Positions 6,696-13,355 are shown, numbered from the stretch's first letter. The stretch is DNA of 14,659 bases from JAVVPO01 sp036655715 (GCA_036655715.1 JAVVPO010000065.1:1-14659), one strand, 5' to 3'. Numbers and translations are program-made. The notes: generated by a model not told the origin, from the sequence alone.

Positions 6696-7751
6696 CTATT
6701 GATTTACTTTAATCTGTGTCCATATATAATCATATGCGCGTCTTACATCAAGTGTTAAATCCACATACAATTCACTTAAGTCCATCATTTCTTTTGGCAT
6801 ATAGGCATTAGGATTGTTTCTTACATGTTCTTCCTGCTCTAATCTAGCTTCTTTGTTTGCCGTAGTATAGCCAATCTCATCAGCTATTCTTAATGCACTT
6901 TCTTTATCAGTGATAAAGTTAATAAACTTTTCAGCACCTTCAACATTTACTGCATCGGCTGGAATACATAGACTATCAATCCAGAAGTTTACCCCTTCTT
7001 TAGGTACGATATAAACTAGATTTGGATATTCATCTTGAAGGTTCAGTCCTTCACCAGACCAAATCATATTGATAGCCGTTTCTCCTCTTTCTATCATTGT
7101 CGTTCCATTATCAACACCATATTTAGGATCTACTAATTCTCTTTGCTCTAGTAAAAGTTCTTTAGCCTCTTCAAGCTCCTTAGGATTATCTGTGTTAAGT
7201 GAATAACCAAGTTTCTTTAGAGCAGCGCCTATCGTATCTCTATACGTATCAAACATAAAGACTTGTCCTTTATACTTCTCATTCCATAGTATATCCCAGC
7301 TATCTACTTCCTCTGTCACCACATTTTTATCATAAATTAATCCTACAGTTCCAAACATATAGGGTACTGAATATTTATTATCTGGATCCATATCTAAGTT
7401 TAAATACGTCTCATCTAGCTGAGCCATATTGGGTAGGTTGTCCTTATTAAGCTCTCGAAGAAGCCCCGCTTCCATCATTCTTGGCATTAAAGCATCTGAA
7501 ACTAAAATAACATCATATTTAGCCCCGCCAGTAGCAATCTTCTGATACATTGTATCCATATCATCAAAAGTACCCATCTTCACTTTTATACCATATTCTT
7601 TCTCAAATTGTTTGAGTGTTTCATCGTCTATATTTGCTCCATAATTGAAGAAAGTTATTGACTCTGAGCTCCCCCCACTACACCCTACAAATAACATACC
7701 TGCTACAAGTAGGCTGCTTGCTAAACTTACTAATTTCTTTAACTTATTCAT
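6696..7751 (-). CDS. potD: Spermidine/putrescine-binding lipoprotein (PotD-type)
   Basis: The extracellular polyamine receptor of a PotABCD-type ABC importer, 351 residues, full length. It has a signal peptide with lipobox FVGC (lipidated Cys24) and a short GSS linker. The periplasmic-binding fold that follows contains typical PotD segments: ITFFNYGANIDDE, YDVILVSDALMPRM, YSVPYMFGTVGLIYD, ERGETAINMIWSGEG and FWIDSLCIPADAVN. The ribosome site is AAAGGAT at 7763-7769, about 12 nt upstream, slightly far. The next gene upstream is pdp with a terminator between, and csp downstream has its own promoter, so this is a single-gene unit. PotA, PotB and PotC are not in the window. Related ligands, such as other polyamines, cannot be excluded. 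Confidence 0.9.
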   Translation of the reverse strand: MNKLKKLVSLASSLLVAGMLFVGCSGGSSESITFFNYGANIDDETLKQFEKEYGIKVKMGTFDDMDTMYQKIATGGAKYDVILVSDALMPRMMEAGLLRELNKDNLPNMAQLDETYLNLDMDPDNKYSVPYMFGTVGLIYDKNVVTEEVDSWDILWNEKYKGQVFMFDTYRDTIGAALKKLGYSLNTDNPKELEEAKELLLEQRELVDPKYGVDNGTTMIERGETAINMIWSGEGLNLQDEYPNLVYIVPKEGVNFWIDSLCIPADAVNVEGAEKFINFITDKESALRIADEIGYTTANKEARLEQEEHVRNNPNAYMPKEMMDLSELYVDLTLDVRRAYDYIWTQIKVNQ

Positions 7752-7811
7752 ATTGATTATTTATCCTTTCATTGTGCTTACTACATTAAAGTATGTTCTC
7801 CTTATGGCATT

Positions 7812-7864
7812 TTATCCTTTAACTTTATCATTATAATATATTATGCCTAGCAGTTAAAGGATAA
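7812..7864. repeat. 13-bp inverted repeat bracketing the potD promoter
   Basis: TTATCCTTTAACT (7812-7824) and its exact reverse complement (7852-7864) are separated by 27 bp that contain the -10 box. The 9-bp core TTATCCTTT occurs a third time at 7761-7769, where it forms the potD ribosome site. Arm centres are 40 bp apart, about four helical turns, so two DNA-bound dimers or a looped complex is possible. No known operator was recognised. Confidence 0.6.
7830..7858 (-). promoter_or_regulatory. Promoter of potD
   Basis: On the minus strand TTTAAC (7853-7858), 17-nt spacer and a perfect TATAAT (7830-7835). Start is expected near 7823, giving a leader of about 70 nt. The -35 lies inside one arm of the inverted repeat described separately and the start point lies at the other arm. 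Confidence 0.55.
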
Positions 7865-7926
7865 TTATTATTTAGTCGGTTTTTTTCTCTTTAGATAGCA
7901 CTCCTCATTCAACTACCTTTTTATAC

Positions 7927-7966
7927 AAAAAAATAACCAAGTACCATTATTAGTACTTGGTTATTT
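7927..7966 (-). terminator. Intrinsic terminator of pdp
   Basis: Perfect 14-bp stem AAATAACCAAGTAC (7931-7944) with GTACTTGGTTATTT (7953-7966) and an 8-nt loop. On the minus strand it is followed by a run of seven U. It lies about 65 nt after the pdp stop and separates pdp from potD. Confidence 0.85.
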
Positions 7967-8031
7967 AGAAGTATTTCATAAGCAACGCCTTAACTTAATG
8001 ACATCTGATTTATCTCGCTGCTTTTTCTTTA

Positions 8032-9354
8032 TTAATAGCGTTCTACGCCTTCAATACTTATACGTGCATGTACTAAAGGACTAAGTACTGGTTTTTCATC
8101 TGCTATTATAATAGCTTCCTTTAATGTTGCTTCTGCTTTTTGGATACGTGCTTCTTCTGAGGTAAGAAGAAGTGCAATCGTATCACCTTTTTCTACCTTC
8201 TCACCGATTTTAGCTTTCAGTATAATCCCTGCAGCATAATCAATTTGGCTTTCTACAGTTTCTCTTCCAGCCCCTAGAAGCATGGCTGCAATACCACACT
8301 CTTCTGTTTGCATATGAGAAATGTATCCACTCTTTTCAGCTTTCATCTCGTGCACTACTGCTGCTTTAGCAAAGTTATTTGTATCTTCGATGACTGATAC
8401 ATCTCCGCCTTGTGCCACTACCATAGCTTTAAGCTTTTCAAATGCTGCACCGCTTGCAATAGCTTCTTTAGCAAGTGTTTGACACTCTTCTAATGTGCCT
8501 TTTTCTGCAAGATATAGCATGTTCCCTGCAAGTATGATACAGATTTCTGTAAGGTCTTCTGGACCATGACCTTTAAGTGTATGAATAGCTTCAATCACTT
8601 CAAGTGAATTACCAATAGCAAAACCTAGTGGTCTATCCATATCTGTAATCATAGCGATTGTTCTTCTTCCTACACTCTCACCGATAGATACCATCTCCTT
8701 CGCAAGTTCGATAGAATCATCAAGAGTCTTCATGAATGCTCCACTACCTGTTTTTACATCAAGTAGGATACGATCTGAACCTGCTGCAATCTTTTTACTC
8801 ATAATACTTGCTGCAATAAGAGAAACATTATCTACTGTTGCTGTTACATCTCTTAGTGCATAAAGTTTTTTATCTGCTGGTGCTAAGTTTCCTGATTGAC
8901 CGATAACACTTACACCTACTGTATTGACTATATCAAAGAATTTATCTCTTGGCAGTGCAGTTTGCATGCCTGGGATAGCTTCCATCTTATCTATTGTTCC
9001 GCCTGTATGACCAAGTCCTCTACCAGACATTTTGGCTACTGGTACACCACAAGCTGCTACGATAGGTGCAATAACAAGAGTTGTTTTATCACCTACACCA
9101 CCTGTACTATGCTTATCAACCTTAATCCCTTTGATTTCTGAAAGGTCTACCATATCTCCCGAATGTGCCATACATTCAGTAAGTTTAGCTGTTTCTTCCG
9201 AAGTCATCCCTCTAAAGTATATAGCCATTAATAATGCAGACATTTGATAATCTGGAATAGTTCCTACAGTATAGCCCTCTACTAAAAATTGAATTTCCTC
9301 ATTTGTTAGTGCATGACCATTTCTTTTTTTCATAATGATGTCATAAATTCTCAT
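8032..9354 (-). CDS. pdp: Pyrimidine-nucleoside phosphorylase
   Basis: A cytoplasmic enzyme of nucleoside salvage. It cleaves uridine, thymidine or deoxyuridine with phosphate to the free base and (deoxy)ribose-1-phosphate. The protein has 440 residues, the normal length. The phosphate-binding block KHSTGGVGDK (81-90) and the thymidine-phosphorylase family signature (S110 to E125: SGRGLGHTGGTIDKME) are intact. The C-terminal domain has the usual lipoyl-like fold segment (KAKIGEKVEKGDTIALL). Firmicute enzymes of this type accept both uridine and thymidine, so pdp is preferred over deoA, but sequence alone does not settle this. The ribosome site AGGAGG at 9363-9368 is 8 nt from the ATG. It has its own terminator, with no other deo/pup salvage genes adjacent. 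Confidence 0.95.
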   Translation of the reverse strand: MRIYDIIMKKRNGHALTNEEIQFLVEGYTVGTIPDYQMSALLMAIYFRGMTSEETAKLTECMAHSGDMVDLSEIKGIKVDKHSTGGVGDKTTLVIAPIVAACGVPVAKMSGRGLGHTGGTIDKMEAIPGMQTALPRDKFFDIVNTVGVSVIGQSGNLAPADKKLYALRDVTATVDNVSLIAASIMSKKIAAGSDRILLDVKTGSGAFMKTLDDSIELAKEMVSIGESVGRRTIAMITDMDRPLGFAIGNSLEVIEAIHTLKGHGPEDLTEICIILAGNMLYLAEKGTLEECQTLAKEAIASGAAFEKLKAMVVAQGGDVSVIEDTNNFAKAAVVHEMKAEKSGYISHMQTEECGIAAMLLGAGRETVESQIDYAAGIILKAKIGEKVEKGDTIALLLTSEEARIQKAEATLKEAIIIADEKPVLSPLVHARISIEGVERY

Positions 9355-9391
9355 TGTAATTACCTCCTGGGTAGAATATACCTGTATCTTT

Positions 9392-9397
9392 ATTATA
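9392..9397 (-). promoter_or_regulatory. Candidate -10 box for pdp
   Basis: A perfect TATAAT on the minus strand, 38 nt before the pdp ATG. No acceptable -35 (TAGTAG at 17 nt) or TGn extension is visible, so the call is weak and an activator might be needed. Confidence 0.35.
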
Positions 9398-9447
9398 TCT
9401 CATTTTATGGTTAACTACTACCACCTATTACTCCCATTCTTTAAATC

Positions 9448-9488
9448 AAAAAAGGTTATCACATGAATTTTTATCCATACAATAACCT
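9448..9488 (-). terminator. Intrinsic terminator of the PHP-tail lipoprotein gene
   Basis: A 7-bp stem AGGTTAT (9453-9459) with ATAACCT (9482-9488) and a 22-nt loop, followed on the minus strand by six U. It begins 24 nt after the stop codon at 9513. The long loop makes it weaker than the other terminators here. Confidence 0.55.
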
Positions 9489-9512
9489 CCTTAATTTTAT
9501 TGGTTTCACCTA

Positions 9513-10142
9513 TTATTCTTGAATTGTAATAGGACTAGATACAGCCAATAACTCTCCATCCGCTGTATAAACTTCTACACGGTAAAACCCTTTAGCTTCT
9601 GCATCTATTCTTCCCGTATATTTATCTCCCATAACCTTCTCTTCTAACACTACGCCATCAGCTGTTACAACTTTTACAATACTACCTGATTTCAAGTTTT
9701 TAACATCTACTTTAAACTTAACAAGTTCATCTATCTTCGCAGAATCTCCCATCATATACTCTTTAGCTGTAATTTTAATAACAGGACCACCCTCTGCTTG
9801 TGTGGCAAAGAAATGATTCTTACCTATAGCATCTGCAATAGCAGCTTCATCTTCTCCCTCTGTATAGACACCATAGAAGCCTAGTCCATCACTACCTTCT
9901 ATTTTATTTTCTTCTGTGGCAGCTGTCATAATTAATTTTAGACCTTCTTCTTTTTCTGCTACTGGCGCACTAGTCTCTACTGTAGGTGCTTCTGCTACTT
10001 TTTCTACCTCTTTTGCTTCAGTAGGTGCTGTAGCTTCTACTGGATTATATTCTTGTGGTACATCTGCCTTACTACAAGCACTCATACTCACAACGATACC
10101 TACTAATGCTAATACAGCAAAACTTTTCTTCATCATTTTCAT
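9513..10142 (-). CDS. Lipoprotein resembling the C-terminal part of CehA/McbA-type PHP proteins
   Basis: A 209-residue predicted lipoprotein. The signal peptide has lipobox MSAC (lipidated Cys23). Residues 24-67 form a low-complexity linker rich in E, A, P, T and V that should hold the domain away from the membrane. Residues 68-209 contain two patterns I associate with the tail of PHP-type metallophosphoesterases of the CehA/McbA group. One is an alpha-helical segment (DEAAIADAIGKNHFFAT, compare EEAILxAIxxGRxYxT). The other is a terminal beta-sandwich ending GFYRVEVYTADGELLAVSSP. The metal-binding histidines of a PHP domain are absent. No enzymatic role is therefore expected; ligand binding or a structural surface role is possible. 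The AGGAGG ribosome site at 10151-10156 supports the ATG at 10142, though codons 3 and 4 are also ATG. It is a single-gene unit. Confidence 0.8.
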   Translation of the reverse strand: MKMMKKSFAVLALVGIVVSMSACSKADVPQEYNPVEATAPTEAKEVEKVAEAPTVETSAPVAEKEEGLKLIMTAATEENKIEGSDGLGFYGVYTEGEDEAAIADAIGKNHFFATQAEGGPVIKITAKEYMMGDSAKIDELVKFKVDVKNLKSGSIVKVVTADGVVLEEKVMGDKYTGRIDAEAKGFYRVEVYTADGELLAVSSPITIQE

Positions 10143-10244
10143 CTCAATTTCCTCCTATTTCTTTTAAATTTATTTTATATATGATCTTATTTTAATTTAT
10201 ATTTACTCTAGTAAATCATTTATTATAATTTTTATTTATTTTAT

Positions 10245-10273
10245 ATTATATTCCATATAATGAATTAAATCAA
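10245..10273 (-). promoter_or_regulatory. Promoter of the PHP-tail lipoprotein gene
   Basis: On the minus strand TTGATT (10268-10273), 17-nt spacer and a perfect TATAAT (10245-10250). Start near 10238 gives a leader of about 95 nt that contains a small hairpin (ATTTAC/GTAAAT, 10201-10216). The rest of 10157-10380 is very AT-rich with no other signal I can support. Confidence 0.6.
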
Positions 10274-10380
10274 CATTAATATTTCATTTTATCTGTATCT
10301 TTATCTAATAATTCTAATATTTTCTATATAACTGAATAATACTTATTTTTTCATTGCATTCTCTCTAGTTATCAGATGTC

Positions 10381-10421
10381 AAAAAAAGCCCTATAGGCAT
10401 ACTCATACCTGCAGGACTTTT
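10381..10421 (-). terminator. Intrinsic terminator downstream of the CoA-disulfide reductase unit
   Basis: An imperfect 14-bp stem (10384-10397 with 10408-10421; two mismatches and one G-U pair), 10-nt loop, then seven U on the minus strand. It follows the coding remnant at 10471-10617, suggesting that the remnant was once the last gene of this transcription unit. Confidence 0.7.
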
Positions 10422-10470
10422 CATTCTTAATCATTATCATGTGACTTTAGTTATTTACTTACTATTATTT

Positions 10471-10617
10471 TTATTCTTCAACAACAATCCTAAAGTTATT
10501 TTGTGCCCATGTTGCTCCTTGAAGAACTTCTTCTGTTGCTATAACTGCTGCTACTGGTCCACCTATACCCATGCCCCGACTCTCGTCATCTTTAAATTGT
10601 TCAGAACTAAAATCTAA
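10471..10617 (-). pseudogene. Possible C-terminal coding remnant or very short gene
   Basis: An open frame of 48 codons sits directly after the reductase in another frame, ending with TAA at 10471-10473. The translated text looks protein-like: it has a glycine-rich MGIGGPVAAVIATEEVLQGA stretch and ends NNFRIVVEE. There is no start codon at its beginning. The only ATG (10570-10572) gives 33 residues and has no convincing ribosome site. It lies between a complete gene and a terminator, so the simplest reading is the 3' end of a gene whose front was deleted. A real small protein cannot be excluded. I do not recognise the family. Confidence 0.35.
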
Positions 10618-12314
10618 TTAAAATTATACGCTGTAACGATTGGTTCTCTCTTCATCGTTTCATCTTTAAAGTATTCATATAGACAAATCCCTAAATAACT
10701 CCCCGTCACATTAATAACATTATCAAATCCCAAATTTTGTAACGCCATCACCGCGTTATAACTTCTTTGACCACTTCTGCAATGAATATAAACTGGCCTA
10801 TCTTTTGGTACTTCCTCTATTCTTTCCCTTATCTCACTAAGAGGGATATTCTTAACCCCTTTAAGGTGACCTCTATCATATTCTACTTTTTCTCTTACAT
10901 CAATAAAGGTTGCTCCACTTTCTATCAGTGGTCTTACCTTATCCACATTAATCTGCTTAAAATCTCCTTTAAGTAGATTAGACCCTATATAACCTGCATA
11001 GTTAACTACATCTTTAGCCGTTCCAAAAGGTGGTGCATAGCATAGTTCTAAATCTCTTAGATCCTCTACAGTTCCTCCAAATTTAATAGCTGTCGCTATC
11101 ACATCTATTCTCTTATCCACATTTCCTTTTCCGATAGCTTGTGCGCCTAGTACTTTGCCACTTGGTACTTCAAATAATAGCTTAAAGTGCATTGGGTGAC
11201 TATCTGGCATAAGGCCTACTTTATCCCCTAGAATAATGTTAACTACTTCATATGGTATATCTAGTTTAAGCACCTCAATGAGATTTTCATTAAGGCCTGT
11301 AGATGCACCATTATAATCAAATACTTTAATCGCCGAACTTCCTATATATCCTTTATTCGGAGTTACCTTCCCATTAATATGGTCCGCCACTGCCCTAGCT
11401 TGCTTCTGAGCTGGACCTGCCAAAGATAGTTTTGTCATCTGATTCGTCAATGCATGTGGTACTTCTATAGCATCGCCTACTGCATAAATATCTGAATCAT
11501 TGGTCAAGTAGTTCGCATCTACTTTAATCGCTCTTGTTTCACCTAATGCTATCCCAGCTTGAACAGCCAACTCAGTCTCAGGGGTTACTCCGATCGCAAG
11601 CACTACAGCTTCAGCTTCTACTCTTTTGCCAGACTCTAAGATCACTGTATCCTTCTCAAAACAAGATACCTTATCACTTAAAATCACTTGAATGCCATGA
11701 TCATATAGTTCTTTATGGAATAGCTGTACCATATCCTCATCAAAAGGCCTAAGTATTTGATTGGCTGCTTCTATTAAAGTAACTTCATGCCCAGCCACCC
11801 TTAGATTCTCTGCTACTTCAATACCTATATATCCTCCACCTACTACAGCTACCCTCTTCACCTTGTTCTCCTGAATAAACTCCCTAAGTTTTGCTATATC
11901 TACTACGTTTCTAATCCCAAAACTATGCACATTCTCTATCCCCTTAAAAGCTGGTAAGATAGGTTTTGCCCCTGGTGATAAAACAAGCTTATCATAGCTT
12001 TCTCTATACATTTCTCCTGTTAAAGTATTCTTTACCTCAACCTCTTTCGCCACTCTATCTATGGATACAACTTCATTATTCACTCTAGCCTCTATCTTAT
12101 ACTGAGTTATAAATTTTTCAGGATTCATCAGAACTAGACGGTTTGCATCCTCTATCATGCCGCTTAAATGATAGGGTAATGAACAATTAGAAAAGGATAC
12201 ATGTGGTCCCTTTTCAAACATAATAATCTGATCTGCTTCACTATGTCGTCTTAATCTTGCTGCTGCGGAAGCCCCACCTGCTACCCCACCTACAATCAAA
12301 ATCTTTCTACCCAT
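10614..12314 (-). CDS. CoA-disulfide reductase with C-terminal rhodanese domain
   Basis: An FAD-dependent pyridine-nucleotide disulfide oxidoreductase fused to rhodanese. Members reduce CoA disulfide, CoA persulfide or polysulfide with NAD(P)H and serve redox or sulfur metabolism in the cytoplasm. The protein has 566 residues, usual for the fused form. An FAD Rossmann motif GGVAGGASAAARLRR comes first. The single redox Cys44 lies in SFSNCSLPYHL, the CoADR signature, rather than a CxxxxC pair. The NAD motif VVGGGYIGIEVAENL is at about 157-171 and the second FAD motif DIYAVGDA at about 275-282. The rhodanese domain spans about 470-550 with active-site loop CRSGQRS (Cys512). The ribosome site GAGGA lies about 11 nt upstream of the ATG. 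The 3' end is intact (YNFN). It is flanked by two short remnants. Confidence 0.93.
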   Translation of the reverse strand: MGRKILIVGGVAGGASAAARLRRHSEADQIIMFEKGPHVSFSNCSLPYHLSGMIEDANRLVLMNPEKFITQYKIEARVNNEVVSIDRVAKEVEVKNTLTGEMYRESYDKLVLSPGAKPILPAFKGIENVHSFGIRNVVDIAKLREFIQENKVKRVAVVGGGYIGIEVAENLRVAGHEVTLIEAANQILRPFDEDMVQLFHKELYDHGIQVILSDKVSCFEKDTVILESGKRVEAEAVVLAIGVTPETELAVQAGIALGETRAIKVDANYLTNDSDIYAVGDAIEVPHALTNQMTKLSLAGPAQKQARAVADHINGKVTPNKGYIGSSAIKVFDYNGASTGLNENLIEVLKLDIPYEVVNIILGDKVGLMPDSHPMHFKLLFEVPSGKVLGAQAIGKGNVDKRIDVIATAIKFGGTVEDLRDLELCYAPPFGTAKDVVNYAGYIGSNLLKGDFKQINVDKVRPLIESGATFIDVREKVEYDRGHLKGVKNIPLSEIRERIEEVPKDRPVYIHCRSGQRSYNAVMALQNLGFDNVINVTGSYLGICLYEYFKDETMKREPIVTAYNFN

Positions 12315-12349
12315 AACAACTCACATCCTCTTCATCTATTTTGAACTCT

Positions 12350-12424
12350 TTAATTCTTCTTAGTTCCTGTGTAAGCACCCATTCCATCCTTTACATTAAT
12401 TACTTGAAATCCTTTTATATTCTT
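12350..12424 (-). pseudogene. Rhodanese C-terminal remnant
   Basis: A 24-codon open stretch, closed by stops at both ends and lacking a usable start, reads KNIKGFQVINVKDGMGAYTG then TKKN. That is the usual ending of a single-domain rhodanese (GF-x-x-VINV-x-GGM-x-AW/Y-x-G). The catalytic Cys loop and everything before it are missing or scrambled; upstream sequence to about 12449 opens in another frame (MKPVSVRLKEYK). Single rhodanese genes commonly sit beside CoA-disulfide reductases, so the position fits. It lies 36 nt before the reductase ATG. I infer a decayed rhodanese gene. Confidence 0.5.
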
Positions 12425-12482
12425 TTAATCTTACACTAACAGGCTTCATATCAATCACTCTCTTCATGCATATTATTATGCC

Positions 12483-13037
12483 TTATGCTGTTACATCTAA
12501 TCGCAATGTTGGATGATCTACAAGTTCTCTTAGGTTACCTTCATAAATAAGCGATAAGTCCTTATGTTTTTTAAAATCCCCCGCAGTTGTACATATAGGT
12601 TCCTTATCAAGATGCAAAATATCTGTCTCACCTAATATATAGGTTGCAAACTGTGAACAAAAGTATCTATTTTTCGGTTCAATTTTCAGTTTAAACAAAT
12701 AGCCTATAACCCCTACAAAATTATATTTATATTTTTCTTTTTCAGCGTAATACTCTTGCATCCTATTATAAAGCATCGTATACTTCTCATCTGTTGTTTC
12801 TAACTCATACACCTGGCATTCCGTCTGTGGAAACTGATCAGTCCACTTGATATAATCTTCCCTCATAAATCCACCTATAAAAGGATTTTTTATATTTCTT
12901 CTACTAAAACTGTATCCAAACTTAAAATCATTTGAAAATAATATAGATACATGGGCATAAGGCTCTCTTGTATAGGACTTGATAAGTGTACAAAACACAC
13001 TCTCCGTCTTAGTTAACATGATATATAATTTTTTCAT
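12483..13037 (-). CDS. Permuted NlpC/P60-like (YiiX/YaeF-type) protein
   Basis: A 184-residue protein with the layout of circularly permuted papain-like NlpC/P60 proteins. The histidine motif YAHVSI (His29) comes first and the nucleophile motif RYFCSQFATYIL (Cys127) comes later, the reverse of ordinary NlpC/P60 enzymes. The N-terminus KKLYIMLTKTESVFCTLI fits the first strand and helix of this group. There is no clear signal peptide, so it is probably cytoplasmic or surface-associated inside the cell. Substrates of this branch, perhaps amide or acyl bonds, are not established. The ribosome site GGGGGAT is 6 nt before the ATG. A candidate promoter lies 39 nt upstream and the small gene at 13137-13289 lies further upstream in the same direction. 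No clear terminator follows. Confidence 0.75.
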   Translation of the reverse strand: MKKLYIMLTKTESVFCTLIKSYTREPYAHVSILFSNDFKFGYSFSRRNIKNPFIGGFMREDYIKWTDQFPQTECQVYELETTDEKYTMLYNRMQEYYAEKEKYKYNFVGVIGYLFKLKIEPKNRYFCSQFATYILGETDILHLDKEPICTTAGDFKKHKDLSLIYEGNLRELVDHPTLRLDVTA

Positions 13038-13075
13038 GGTAATCCCCCGTTAAAATTATTCATTATCTACCCTTT

Positions 13076-13104
13076 ATTATAGGGGATACGGCCCACAACT
13101 TAAA
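13076..13104 (-). promoter_or_regulatory. Promoter of the NlpC/P60-like gene
   Basis: On the minus strand TTTAAG (13099-13104, weak), 17-nt spacer and a perfect TATAAT (13076-13081). Start is expected near 13069. The weak -35 fits activation from the direct repeat that lies just upstream. Confidence 0.5.
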
Positions 13105-13110
13105 GCAAAA

Positions 13111-13130
13111 CTTCATATTACCTTCATATT
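13111..13130. repeat. Two direct repeats with 11-bp period upstream of the NlpC/P60-like promoter
   Basis: CTTCATATT occurs at 13111-13119 and again at 13122-13130, 11 bp apart, i.e. one helical turn. The pair lies immediately upstream of a weak -35, the position used by OmpR/PhoB-type response regulators, which bind head-to-tail 11-bp repeats. Factor unknown. Confidence 0.4.
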
Positions 13131-13136
13131 CCTATT

Positions 13137-13289
13137 TTAAATTTCATAGCTTAAGCGTATGAACTCTTCAATGTCCATCACCTTAGTTACATCAGCAATT
13201 TTATCTTTACCCGTAAGGGCTAAAAGTTCTTCTAACTTAACTCTTCTTATTTTTCTGTCAATTGATAGTAATTTATTATTTTTATTCAT
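13137..13289 (-). CDS. Hypothetical 50-residue protein
   Basis: A complete small frame, ATG at 13289 and TAA at 13137. It is lysine- and glutamate-rich and probably helical (starts MNKNNKLLSIDRKIRRVKLE; ends MDIEEFIRLSYEI). No signal peptide, membrane segment or known motif is visible. The case for a real gene is the good promoter right upstream (TTTACA, 17 nt, TATAAT at 13305-13333) and balanced protein-like composition. The case against is the weak ribosome site (AGTGA) and very short leader of about 9 nt. It is co-oriented with the NlpC/P60-like gene 99 nt downstream. I do not recognise a family and assign no function. Confidence 0.5.
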   Translation of the reverse strand: MNKNNKLLSIDRKIRRVKLEELLALTGKDKIADVTKVMDIEEFIRLSYEI

Positions 13290-13304
13290 TTCACTATTAA
13301 ATGC

Positions 13305-13333
13305 ATTATAATGATAAATTCTTAATTTGTAAA
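13305..13333 (-). promoter_or_regulatory. Divergent promoter towards the small gene
   Basis: On the minus strand TTTACA (13328-13333, five of six matches), 17-nt spacer and a perfect TATAAT (13305-13310). Start near 13298. Its -35 overlaps the -35 of the plus-strand alcohol dehydrogenase promoter by five bases. Confidence 0.6.
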
Positions 13334-13355
13334 TTGATTTTTAATAACCTATAAT
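13327..13355 (+). promoter_or_regulatory. Promoter of the alcohol dehydrogenase gene
   Basis: TTGTAA (13327-13332), 17-nt spacer and a perfect TATAAT (13350-13355). Start near 13362, leader about 35 nt. The -35 lies in the palindrome AATTT-GT-AAATT (13324-13335). Positions 13327-13344 partly resemble a Rex operator (TTGTTAA, 4 nt, TTAACAA; about ten of fourteen positions). Redox control is a guess. Confidence 0.55.

Noticed and set aside
9916..10167. Plus-strand open frame of 83 codons opposite the lipoprotein
   Set aside because: Mirror of the Ala/Thr/Glu-rich linker; no independent start signals.
10143..10380. Replication origin or attachment site in the very AT-rich stretch
   Set aside because: No DnaA-box cluster, direct repeats or integrase are seen; it is accounted for by a promoter and leader.
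12469..12481. Small hairpin GCATA/TATGC after the NlpC/P60-like gene as a terminator
   Set aside because: Five AT-rich base pairs with no U-tract.
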